A DNA stretch of 34,233 nt, taken from positions 116,295 to 150,527 of the forward strand of contig BEXV01000966.1 in the NCBI GenBank assembly GCA_003118195.1, in the 5' to 3' direction. Below the pieces are notes generated by a model, which saw only the letters and a list, made by a program, of their open reading frames with translations, was not told where the DNA came from and made no database searches. The stretch comes from Hemicentrotus pulcherrimus. Lineage: Eukaryota; Echinodermata; Echinoidea; Camarodonta; Strongylocentrotidae. The translations under genes and the position numbers were made by a program. Every line of letters starts with the position of its first letter. Positions within the stretch are counted from its first letter, which is position 1. Positions 24,200 to 33,718 of the stretch are shown here, in pieces.

Positions 24200-24309
24200 A
24201 CACACACACACTCACACACACGCACACGCACACACACACACCCACATGCACCCACCAACAAACACCCATTATGCACTCCGCACACACCCAACACACACAC
24301 ACACACATC
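24200..24309. repeat. (CA)n microsatellite, interrupted
   Basis: About 110 bases of CACACA with CACACG, CACCCA and similar interruptions. Confidence 0.95.
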
Positions 24310-24554
24310 AAACATAATTAGATAGAGTGTGATGCTGATCATATTTTATATAGATTTAAAAGGAAGAAATTCATTAGCAGTGAAAAAAAGATTCCAGGGG
24401 CTATTCGAGGAAAATCAAGAGCTCCCTAACAAAGAAATCAAAGTACAATATTAATTATATTTCTTGTTAAACGATTCGTGAAAGAAAAGAATTACGCCAC
24501 CCTGTTAATTGTTTTTGTATAGCGCTCATGTCAGTCAGATTTGACCCTCCTGGC

Positions 24555-24774
24555 GCTCCTGATTATTACCCTGGCTTTAGCACGGCTGCCATACGGCGCT
24601 CTAGCATTTCAAAGAATACATTCCTACCAGGTACCCATTTACTTCACCTGGGTGGAGTGTGGCAAATGTAGATCAATGTCTTACCAAAGGACATTAGTGC
24701 GGCGGCGGGACTCAAACCGCGGACCTTGTGATAGACAGTCTGGCGACGTATCCACTTGACCACAACACCTCTCC
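24555..24774 (-). mobile_element. tRNA-derived SINE, minus orientation
   Basis: The best-preserved SINE copy. On the minus strand it has an A-box (complement of CCACTTGACCA, 24752-24762) and a B-box (complement of GGACTCAAACC, 24708-24718). A tail of ~150 bp follows, shared with 8681-8893 and 13836-14010, including the segments complementary to TTAGCACGGCTGCCATACGG and CTACCAGGTACCCATTT. It is not a tRNA gene: the head does not fold as a complete cloverleaf and continues into the SINE body. Confidence 0.8.
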
Positions 24775-25829
24775 TGTATATGGTTTTACCTCTTATTTTG
24801 CTCAATATTCCACTTCAAAGAGAACATTATAAGTGGAACCCATCTTGTATCGACTTAAAATGAATAAAAGAGTCCGATTTGTTGTTCCCAAGTGAAAACG
24901 ATCCATATAAAATGTTAAGGAATGGTGGTTGAGTAGACATTGGAGGGGGAAGCCCAAAAGTATGGAGATTGGAAGTAAGACTAGTTATTGGACAAGCTGT
25001 CTAATGTCATACTTTTAGTTGTTGGCTTCTGAAACCTCTGAAAATTATGGCGCCGTTGATTGCTATATCTCTAGCCATAAACTTGATAAACGACTTCTCA
25101 TGAGTAAGCCGACAGGTCCAAGTTCTTTATTGCTTTTCTTATCTTTTGCATCCTTTCTCTTTCTGTCATTCTCTTTCTATCGTTCTATCTCTACCCGTGT
25201 CTCGCTTTCTCTCTTCACCTCTTGCCCACAATGATCCCCTCTTACATCTTGTTTGCCTTTGTTTGTCTCTGTCTCTAAATCTTTGTTAGTTTCTCTTTAC
25301 CTCTGTATGTGCGATACATTCGTTCTTTGTGGACACCCAACCATTCTAACAAGTAGCATTGAGTTAATGCATTAAATTATAGACACCAATTGGCAACATT
25401 TGGAAGGAAATCGAATTGATGAATTGTAAGGGTTTGAATGTCCCATAATTATTTGTCGTTGTCATGAATTGTTTCTATCACAACTCACTTTCTAACTATA
25501 TCACCTCCTAATGTACCATGTATCATAACCATGATATCGTGCTAGAGCTCTCATTGGCAATGCTTATCATGAAATAATTTATATTCGGGGGAAAAGTTTT
25601 CGCTGCTGACGATATGCCGTCCGCTCTTTCCGTCTACAAATCTTTGATGATGAATCCACTTTTTTGTTATCACTACTCTTGTGATAATCGTATTAATAGA
25701 TAAATTACAATTACAACAAGGCTATTCAAACAGCTTCGTGTAACATTTTTATATAAATTTTGCAAATCACTATTCCTATAGACACCTTCTCCAAAGTTTT
25801 GGACTTGCGTCTTTTAGCATCTCAAAATG
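24775..25829. other. Intergenic DNA, nothing recognised
   Basis: AT-rich sequence with a C/T-rich stretch near 25120-25290. Short open frames only; no domain or repeat structure was recognised. Confidence 0.5.
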
Positions 25830-26204
25830 TGTCCTGGCCCGGGTGTTTCACAAAGATCCTAAGTTGAACTTATCTCTAAGTTGGACTTATCAATTATGGA
25901 AAGCCGTAAGCCTCTATGAAAATATTTTGTAAAAGTTGTGTAAAATGTCGATTTAAATCATTCATATTTTTTATTATCAAGGAGATTTCATGTTATTTGA
26001 TTTTTCGCTTTTGAATATTTTGTAAAAGTTGTATAAAATTTCGATTTAAATCATTCATATTTTTTTTTATTACCAAGGAGATTTCATGTTATTTGATTTT
26101 TCGCTTTTGAATATATGTTATTATTAAGGCTACGAATGGCTCTCCATAAGTTCTAAGTCCATCTAAGTTCAACTTCAGATCTTTGTGAAACACCCCCCAG
26201 GACA
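25830..26204. mobile_element. MITE-like inverted-repeat element, 375 bp
   Basis: The ends are long inverted repeats that start TGTCCTGG and include GGGTGTTTCACAAAGATC, then a stretch with GAAGTTGAACTTA-like sequence. Imperfect complementarity continues for about 80 bp per arm. The loop region holds a tandem duplication with a period of about 93 bp (25921-26013 and 26014-26109). There is no transposase-like frame. This fits a non-autonomous DNA transposon, of a superfamily I cannot name. Confidence 0.75.
25921..26109. repeat. Tandem repeat, two copies of about 93-96 bp
   Basis: Copy 1 (25921-26013) and copy 2 (26014-26109) are nearly identical. They differ by a few substitutions and extra T residues in a poly-T run. 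The array lies inside the MITE-like element. Confidence 0.85.
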
Positions 26205-27165
26205 TCCTCCACCGGTGGAATTTGTCGCCCGTGCCCTATCAGCACTCAATGCATCCCGACCTTGGGGACTGATTGAAAACCCATTGTGAACTTAACCTAA
26301 TCGTCAGTCAAGCAGAGAGATGGATGAACGTCAAGCCAGGATCCCTCGTAAATCATGGTGACAAATATTTAAGGAGAAAGGCGGTATATCTATCAGTTGA
26401 GCAAGAAATAAGTGTTGGAATGTGAAAACAGTGGATAGGACACAGAGAGGCAGCTTTATAGAATAGAGGAACAGAGGACATTTTGATCATGGGCAATGCG
26501 CGCGGTGACTTTCTTTTTTTTTTGGATTCCAGATGATGTTTTGTAATTTGAAATTCATGGCTTTTCATATCAATTTTCAGAATCTCATTCAGAGGGATCT
26601 GGATATTGGCATCTTGGAAATCGAAGCTTGAACGAATGACTCTTACGTCGGATCGTAAACTATTCAATAGTTCATGTCTTACTTCTTTTACAATAAATAA
26701 ACTTCAACAACAAAAAATCTTCAGAAATACTTGGGGGTGTACAGATATATACACATCTTCGTTCTATGCATAATATTGCAAGGTACTGTCTATTTCATCT
26801 CTTAAAATACGCCATACTTTCACAAGAAAGCAATACAAGCCAGGACATCTAGAAAGCGAAACTGGCGTACTTAGTAAGGGTTACACGGCAGGTTCGAATT
26901 CCCGTTTCTGACAGGAATGTGTCAGATGTTGTGCTGCCCTCGGTCAACCGCACCAAAAAAAGTTGGGAAGAAAGATGACACGGGACGATTCCCCGAGGCA
27001 CTATTTTTCTATATTATGACTTTGTAGATGTTGAACGTATGAAAATGAATCGCTTCGATTAATCTTAACACGTGTCACTACGAAAACAAAGAATAAACAA
27101 AGAATAGAACAATGCATGACTAGAGAAGCTTTACTGAAGCACGCAAAGAGAAAATACTACATCTA
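26205..27165. other. Intergenic DNA with one tRNA-like SINE remnant
   Basis: No gene was recognised. Around 26863-26903 a TGGCGTACTTAGTAAGG-like A-box and a GGTTCGAATTC B-box (26891-26901) on the + strand suggest another tRNA-derived SINE head. Its downstream part does not clearly match the other copies. Confidence 0.35.
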
Positions 27166-27410
27166 CAGTTTGGCCCAAAAATGTACGTACACCTTGAAGA
27201 AAAACATTTTATTCACATTTTCACAACTGCACTCTTTCTTTTCAGGAGGCACGCAATGTCTCAGAGTGAATAGTGATGTATATACTATATACGTTAATCA
27301 GAGACCAAACTTTTTCGATCTTTCTGAAGTAAACGTTGGAATGAATTAGTGAAGTGGCGATAAAGTATATTGCTTTTCTACAGGGTGTATGTAAACTTTC
27401 GGCCAAACTG
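27166..27410. mobile_element. Tc1/mariner-like MITE, 245 bp
   Basis: The termini are inverted repeats of about 28 bp that begin CAGTTTGGCC and contain a TACRTACACC block, resembling Tc1-family ends. A TA dinucleotide precedes the left end (27164-27165); the right flank is CA, perhaps a mutated TA duplication. The interior is AT-rich with no transposase frame, so this would be a non-autonomous copy. It lies about 370 bp before the duplicated Lhx segment. Confidence 0.7.
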
Positions 27411-27775
27411 CACATACGCCTGCGAATAAAGTTTTTTTTTCTTCCGAGTACTAATATGACATGATCATACTTGTTTGAAAATATATTTTTTCCTTGCGTG
27501 ATCAGAAGTCTTTTTCACGATGAAGTCTCATTTGCCCATAATCAACTAGAGATCATACACTCACAGCCACACTAACCGACGACCATAGGGACCACATGCA
27601 TTGGATTATGTAACATGAAAGCAATGCATAAGGTATGTTCATCAAAGTTTTGTATCCGTTAATCCCGAGCTGCATATGGCCGAGTGAATATGGGAGTCAG
27701 ATAACAGCAGCCAAAGCTAACGGGGCTCATCATGGAGTTGACAATGAAGTTGCTACCCATTCCCCTCTCCTTTGA

Positions 27776-27907
27776 GTCAAGAATGACTCCTGCCACCCGG
27801 TGGGCCGCCATGGGTACATTCCCGGAATGGACGGAGACATGTACCATCAGCAGGTACCAAACCGGGTGGTGTGTATCCCATTAAAGTTGTTTATCATAGG
27901 GTTATAA
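27776..27907 (+). pseudogene. Partial duplicate of the start of the homeobox exon (pseudo-exon or alternative exon)
   Basis: The 78 bases 27782-27859 align without gaps to 27948-28025, the beginning of the homeobox exon. 60 of 78 bases and 18 of 26 codons are identical, including the shared stretch DGDMYHQ. Seven differing codons are synonymous and none breaks the frame. The frame is open from after a TGA at 27773 to a TAA at 27905. Similarity ends at the codons for Val-Pro, just before the homeodomain, so this copy cannot encode a DNA-binding domain. A pyrimidine tract and AG (27780-27781) precede it and a CAG|GTACC donor-like site sits at 27853/27854. Splicing that donor to the next exon would give an immediate in-frame TGA, so the two cannot be joined simply in series. 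A later GT (27872) would keep frame. It may be a decayed exon duplicate or an alternative exon; transcript data would decide. Confidence 0.7.
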
Positions 27908-27942
27908 CCACTCCTGTTCTTCTTCTTCTTCCTCTCCTGCAG

Positions 27943-28172
27943 GTATGAACGACCCCTGTGAGCCGATGGGACATCATGGACACCATCCGGGACTGGACGG
28001 CGACATGTACCATCAGCACGTGCCAGCCGCAAGGACCAAGCGGATGCGAACCTCCTTCAAGCACCATCAGCTGAGAACAATGAAGTCCTACTTCGCCATG
28101 AACCACAATCCGGACGCCAAGGACCTCAAGCAACTGGCCCACAAGACGGGGCTCACTAAGCGAGTTCTGCAG
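27943..28172 (+). CDS. Lhx2/9: Lhx2/9-type LIM-homeobox gene, penultimate coding exon (first 46 homeodomain residues)
   Basis: This exon encodes the linker and first 46 homeodomain residues of an apterous-group LIM-homeobox transcription factor, a nuclear DNA-binding protein. It follows a strong acceptor (pyrimidine tract, then AG at 27941-27942) and ends at a consensus donor (CAG|GTGAGA, GT at 28173). It begins with two bases of a split codon (phase 1), so the ATG at 27945 is internal, not a start. After a 30-residue His/Gly/Pro-rich linker the homeodomain starts at 28035 (T1) and runs without indels, with R5 and F8 in place. Helix 1/2 contains the stretches KRMRTSFKHHQLR and NHNPDAKDLKQLA, which are diagnostic of Lhx2/Lhx9/apterous. 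The break after VLQ (residue 46/47) is the position I recall from vertebrate Lhx2/9 genes. The LIM domains are expected on upstream exons outside the window. Family call is very sure; orthology to Lhx2/9 rather than another apterous paralogue is fairly sure. Confidence 0.93.
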
Positions 28173-28752
28173 GTGAGAGGTTTATCCTTTTCTTGTCATC
28201 CGAATGAATGTAGCAGAAGAATTGCCAAGTGGCAGGAACAAGACGAAAGCTTCTGAATAATATAAGAGGTCGACAGCTGAGCTTCTTCGGACATGTTATT
28301 TGAAGGAATGGCTTAGGACGTCTTGTAATGACTGGGAGACTAGAGGGGAGGAGGAGTAGGGGTAGAAGGAGGATTCTGTGGATGAGTAGCTTAAGGAGTG
28401 AGATTTATGAAAGTCGAATTGATCTCGGCGAGAATGAATTACTTCATAGAATATGAGACAGATAGTTGTGGCATTCCATGGTCGCCAACGTCTCAGGACA
28501 TGGCACGTAACGAAGAAGAAGAAGAATGATATTGAAATTAATATCATTAAGTCAGACCTAACAAAAAAGGGCAGGTACGCCTTTATTCCGGATCAAAAAC
28601 TAACATAAACTTCTTCATAATCGTCATGCAAATCTTCCTCTATCTGTTATACACGTCTTTTATTTAATGAAACAGTATCACTTTCATAATAGAATGACCA
28701 ACTTCACTTTGCCTCATTATGACATCTCTATTCTTATCTCTGTCCCTTCCAG
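28173..28752 (+). other. Lhx2/9: Intron splitting the Lhx2/9 homeobox at codon 46/47
   Basis: A 580-bp phase-0 intron with GTGAGA donor and CCAG acceptor. It lies between homeodomain residues 46 and 47. Its first half is largely occupied by a decayed non-LTR retrotransposon 3' end, listed separately. Confidence 0.9.
28238..28527 (+). mobile_element. Non-LTR retrotransposon (LINE) 3' end, decayed, inside the homeobox intron
   Basis: Read in one frame, 28238-28510 gives the C-terminal region that follows the reverse transcriptase in many invertebrate LINE ORF2 proteins: RRKLLNNIRGRQLSFFGHVI, then TGRLEGRRSRGRRRILWM, then a tail with LWHSMVANVSGHGT and a terminal TAA. Three internal stops interrupt it; two of them (TGA where Arg and TAG where Gln is expected) are explained by single C-to-T changes. 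The element ends in a short (GAA)n tail (28511-28527), which fits a LINE 3' terminus with a simple-repeat tail. It is 5' truncated, as most LINE copies are, and lies in the same orientation as the host gene. The exact clade cannot be fixed from this fragment. Confidence 0.8.
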
Positions 28753-29196
28753 GTTTGGTTCCAGAATGCCCGCGCCAAATACAGGCGGACTTCCACCAAG
28801 AAAGACGATGAGAAATCGGAAAAGAATGCCTCCGAGTGCGGTGGAGATCAGCCATCACCGTCGACGCAAGTCGACGACCAGGACAACATCAGTATCACCA
28901 GCAGCGGAGGTGGTGGTGGCAGCGGAAGCGGCAGCGATCCCACTGCTGACACCATGTATGACGACGGCGACGAGGACGACGAAGAAAAGCTTCTCGATGA
29001 AATCACGACCTACAGTGAGCTCAAAACGGCGTCGCCTGCCGTGGCGGACGAGGTGTCTACCATCTCCTCGATGCCCGCGTCGGCGCGGATGTTGCACGGT
29101 TTACACGGCCAACCCGGATCGACTGCGGGTAACATACACCACGGTATGGGCCTCATGTCGCATGGCTTTGTCGAAATCTTCAATAACTCGGGATAG
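28753..29196 (+). CDS. Lhx2/9: Lhx2/9-type LIM-homeobox gene, terminal coding exon (end of homeodomain and C-terminus)
   Basis: This is the terminal coding exon, 147 codons plus a TAG stop at 29194-29196. The acceptor is a pyrimidine-rich stretch ending CCAG (AG at 28751-28752). In phase 0 it continues the homeodomain directly: V47, W48, F49, Q50, N51, A52, R53, ending near 28794. The recognition helix (VWFQNARAKYRR) has the specificity-determining Q50 and invariant N51, so DNA binding should be intact. The remaining ~133 residues are low-complexity: a Lys/Asp/Glu stretch, a Gly/Ser run (around 28903-28935), an acidic block with DDGDEDDEE (around 28957-28986), then a Gly/His/Met-rich tail ending in FNNSG. 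I do not see the TLTNLF-type C-terminal motif that I recall for vertebrate Lhx2 and Lhx9, and KYRR replaces the usual KFRR. The exon is GC-rich compared with its surroundings. Open frames on the other strand and in other frames here are shadows. Confidence 0.92.
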   Translation, partial: VWFQNARAKYRRTSTKKDDEKSEKNASECGGDQPSPSTQVDDQDNISITSSGGGGGSGSGSDPTADTMYDDGDEDDEEKLLDEITTYSELKTASPAVADEVSTISSMPASARMLHGLHGQPGSTAGNIHHGMGLMSHGFVEIFNNSG

Positions 29197-30519
29197 AGAA
29201 CCGTTCTCCCAGATAAATTTTTATCGCTTATTTATTTGATGACGAACTTCGTACGTATTGCTTTTCATTGCCAGCTCAATTATGTACAGACAAGAGCATG
29301 GCTCTAGTGAGAGAGATAGACCTATTACGCTTGGCAACCCCCAGATGCATCATTACAAAATCGAAACATGGAACCGTTTTTATCAACACCAAACCAATCC
29401 TGGCTTTCGACTTTGGTGTTTTGTAACATGGACCTTGAAAGAACTCTTTGCTGCCTCGAACCAAATAAACTCTCTATTTCGACTCTGTCCGTGAACCATA
29501 AGAGTGGGATCATATCAACAAAATTTATAAAGAAAAAGAGACAGACTCAAATCGAGAATTAGAATATATACACAGACCATGGTCGAATGCTGCTAATTGG
29601 TGTTTTTAGTCATGTGTGCTAGTTGGTGAAATCACCCTGTCAACGACAGACTTCTTGGTTTACACAGAGAACTTTGTGATTTTGACTGCGGTGTTAGTGT
29701 TAATGTTCGTTTAGTTTCAGTGTTATTACATTGTTTTAAGACTCGCGTTACATCCGTAGGTCTAGAGGTATAACGTTAACTCTGAATGGAAATTTCTCAT
29801 GTGTAACATCTCTAGTGCTTGGTCCCCTGAAAAGTTTCCCAGTGAAGTTTCTCTTTCTGGGTGACCCTATCATGGATGCGTCAAGCTTAGCCTCTCACTA
29901 TTCCGTAGACATATTTGAAGCACTCTGACAAAATTGATAACGTGATATTAGATCAATCATTAAATGAAACTGAATAAGCATAGCCATGGTGATGAAATGT
30001 TAACTATTTCTTTAATGTGTTTCGTTGCAGGATAATTATGAAGAGATAAACGGGATGAAAAGTAAACACAATAATATCAAGATCAGCAGACGATGTTGAT
30101 CGACATGTCTGTATTTAATCCTTGTCAAAAAAAAAATCTACTTTACATTTATGAATTACGGCTTTGGATTAATAACTGAACCTTGTTTTCATGTGTATCC
30201 ATGTCCATGCATATCATCAAAAGTTACGGTTATACATTTTCTGAAATTGTGTTTAATTTTTGTATTCAGTCTTGCACAATAATTGTCTTCACAGCTAATT
30301 CTAAAGTGTTGAGAAAAACACGGTGTTCCAACGTAAATATGAATCCCTCACTACCTATCATCACATGCCAAATAGTTACACTATTGATATAATTAATCAT
30401 CATTTGCATAATAAGAGTAATGTTGGCAAAAAAGTAAAGTAGCACTGGGCGTTCAAAATGCACTTGCAATATTGGTCGTGGGTGTTGTAATAATAGCCAT
30501 TTTGTTTACCTAGGAAAGC

Positions 30520-30840
30520 CTCATCAGCTTTAGTGCTATTCTTTCTGATGGCCCCTGCAATTGTCAGGTACCATTAACACCTTCGTCATGTTGGTTGAGA
30601 TTGGCAAATGTGGATAAATGTCTTGCCGAAGGACGATAGTGCAGGGCTGGGATTGGAACCCGCAACCCTTGGATTGAGAGTCAGGTGATGAACCAGGAGG
30701 GACTTTTAGATTTGCACAACGACAACGTGGATTGCTACGATCGACGTCCTTTTAATGCTGCACTGCCTTGAATAGACGTCACACGTATCAGTCCACGCAA
30801 ATCTAAAAGTCCCTACTATAATGACTGTGACACCTTTGCC
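30520..30840 (-). mobile_element. tRNA-derived SINE, minus orientation, interrupted by a MITE
   Basis: On the minus strand this shows a tRNA-like head with a B-box (complement of 30650-30660) followed by a tail shared with the SINEs at 8681 and 24555 (the segment complementary to CTTGCCGAAGGAC...AGTGC, plus GGCAAATGTGGATAAATGTC). The A-box half of the head is interrupted by the foldback element 30698-30814. Removing that element joins ...GATGAACCA to CTATAATGAC..., which restores a tRNA-like 5' half on the minus strand (ATAGTGGTTCATCACC). Confidence 0.7.
30698..30814. mobile_element. Foldback MITE, 117 bp, inside the SINE head
   Basis: The ends form a perfect inverted repeat of 18 bases (AGGGACTTTTAGATTTGC), and the inverted similarity continues inward, with GTGGATTGCTACGATCGACGTC-type sequence facing its near complement. 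The element therefore folds into a long hairpin. It has no coding capacity. A clean target-site duplication could not be resolved by eye. Confidence 0.7.
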
Positions 30841-33718
30841 TAAACTTAGATGTATGACACCCGCTTTCCGTGCTCTCAGCTATGCATTGTTTAACTTTTT
30901 GACAATTCCGTGCAGTCGTCGTGATCAAATTAGGATTCAATGTTCCAAACGTCCCGAGTGCTGTTTCATACAGGATAAGCACACCATTATAATAAAACAG
31001 CTATATGTCTTTCCAGAGTCCAACTACTTCTCTCAATGTTTAAAATGTCAAAACTGATATGTTATGCAGGATAAGCACAAAGACATAATCTTTATGTAAA
31101 ACGGTTCGGTTGTTTGTCTTTCCACTTCCAACCATACGCAAAATGTTCGTTAACCTTCATCTCAAAAGGTACGATTTTGTATCTCCTCTTATATTGATAT
31201 GTGGTCATTCAATTTTATTATGTGTCCATTTTGCGTGGAAGTCTTGTAAATCGCCCATTTGAAAAGATATTGTGTTTCTATTCTTATCCTATAGATGTAA
31301 TTTATTCACTGTGTATGTTGGATAATACTCCATGTACTAGCACACAATTTGCACCTTGTAAAATATAATACCTTGCCATAATTTCTTATAGATATCGAGT
31401 ACTTATTATCACTTGTTTCTTCTAACAAGATTTGCACATCGCATGAGTTATTGAGGTCATTTCATGTAGCGGTTTGTATTTACCGCTTTGTAAGTTGATT
31501 ATAAAACGTAATTAAATGAAGAAAAATGACTAAATGAATTGATTCACCAGTAAAAATGATAAAGAAATTCCTTTTCATCATTTATTTAGATAGGCAATTG
31601 GCAATATAGTACCCTGGCTTAATTTCAAAGTTTTTTTTAAATATTGAGTGCTACAAACTGGAAAGCCTACTATATCTCAAGGTCAGTAAGATAACATGAA
31701 CATTATTACATTTATTTTCGTATAATCATGATGATGAAGTCGTTGACAAAAATCATTCTGTCTTTGTTTAACAAGTACTAATATTCGTACTATATTTGCG
31801 ATATCGTTTCACGTCGTGGCTAGGCAATCTGGATATCTAAGCCATGAAGGAGTAATGGAAATTAGAATAATGAAATTAAATTATTATGTAGCATTAAATT
31901 ACTCATTCTGCCCAGTCCTACGCTATAACAATCCCCTGTTTGGTTCAACACATTGTCTAGGCAAAATACTCTTGATTGGTATTGCAAACCCAAGCATATC
32001 GCGTTTTCATCTTTTTGAAAGATCGCAATCACAAAGACGTCCCATTATTATTTTCATTTTTTCCCTTTTCTGCGTTAATACCTCCAAATTTATTCATACC
32101 TCATTAAGTCTGCCAGAATCTTGCCATTCTGTTAAGAGGTTTACAGATTTATGTAATTCTTTCATGACACCCACTTTTCCTCAGACTCAATCAATGGACT
32201 TTGTCATGTATTTTATACAGTGAGTCCGAGAGAAAAAAAAACTCCGAAAACAAACGGATATTGAGAACAAATTATGAGCTGTATAAGTATAATTCCTTGC
32301 TTTTTATACTGCAGAAGTAATATGCTTTTGACTGATGATACATCGATGATTTTGATATATATACCTGCTTCACTTGGCAACATCGTTTAGAAAATGCCAT
32401 ATCAAAATCCGTTTGTGCCAGATGTGAGTGTAACGGTGGACATGATTTTAAACGTTTTTCTTACAATTATCCTTTGTTTTGGGCGGATTTCGTTTTTTCT
32501 CTTTCTGGGACGCACTGACTGTATGTTCGAATTCGCTTCTCAAGCCGCTTACGCATTTAGTCAACCGGAGAAAACTTAAATTGTTACATTTTATATGGTT
32601 TGGGCGAAGAAGCGATTTTGGGGCACCTTTATGTATAATGTACTACGGGCCTTGATGTATTTATAAGGATATATTTTCAGTGTTAATGTTCGTTTCATTC
32701 GTCAGAGGATGGTTGATGAAAAACTTCGCAAAACAAAACAGTACTTGAAAGATGAGAAAGCTGAGAAAGGAATTGTAAAAAATCGATATCTAACGGTATG
32801 CGTTTTATTGGTTGACGGCTATGATACAAATTATAGAAATTGAAAGCAATTTTTTTTAAATCGAGTACTTATAAGCAAGCCTATATACCCTACACTTTGC
32901 AGGGTATCTCTGCATCAAATCATATTACGAATTTCAGTGGGATTTTAATGTGGCATATGAAAAAGTTCTGTATTTCTAGACTTATGTGTGGATAATGGAT
33001 ACCATGTGAATATTTATTTATAGGAGTGCCATGGCAATCAGTGGTCACATTGAATTGTCAATACTTCATTCTAGTTTCATTCTAGTATTTATTTAAAAAT
33101 CCATTCGCCAGTCTTTTCGTGCTGTTAGCCTGCACATTGCAGAAAGTGTATTATCGTAGGAGATGGTCATATATAAATGAAGTCGTTTATCTGAAGCTAC
33201 TTTCCTGAATGATATTTGGAGGTATAACCATCCATAAATGAGACATATACTTTTTTCGAATCAAGCAAATGTGAAAACGTTGAAAATAAAACATAACAGC
33301 CGTAATTACGTGCAGATTCAAGCCACAATATTGAACAAGAACGGAATTTCAGAAACGTTCATTTGAGTGAACAGGTGTCACATGTAGTATGGTATAAACG
33401 TGATGGTTCATTATCTACTGGTCGCGCCTGACGTTGCTTCATAGAGATAAAAATGGTGAAGATTGAATTTGTGCCGAAAAGAAGAGAAAATACAAGGCAA
33501 GGGGGAAAATTGTTGTAAATTAATTTGCAAATAGTAATTTATTTGAATTTTATTGATATGTTATGAAAATGTGACAGGTGTGAAGCCCTGTTTTTCTGTA
33601 CAGAAATGTTGTGCTTTATGTTTGTATACAGTGGCTACAGTGCTTTGACCTTTGATCCTGTCTTCGTAGTGAACAGAATTTAATATTGTTATTATTATTA
33701 TTGCTTTGAATTGTGATG

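Noticed and set aside
24200..24309. Possible CRISPR-like spaced repeat
   Set aside because: It is an interrupted CA microsatellite, and the window is eukaryotic.
1..27700. LIM-domain exons of Lhx2/9
   Set aside because: Looked for Cys-X2-Cys/His-Cys patterns and LIM signature stretches on the + strand and found none; they are presumably upstream of the window.
27847..28142. Minus-strand open frames opposite the homeobox exon
   Set aside because: Antisense shadows of a GC-rich coding exon.
27945..28256. Apparent 103-codon gene starting at ATG 27945
   Set aside because: The ATG is internal to an exon, and the frame beyond 28172 reads through a splice donor into the intron.
28667..29239. 190-codon open frame overlapping the terminal Lhx exon
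   Set aside because: Shadow in another frame; the true frame continues the homeodomain with WFQNARAK.
31816..32223. 135-codon open frame downstream of Lhx2/9
   Set aside because: No recognisable domain, AT-driven composition and no splice or regulatory context; it fits chance in 4.5 kb of AT-rich DNA.
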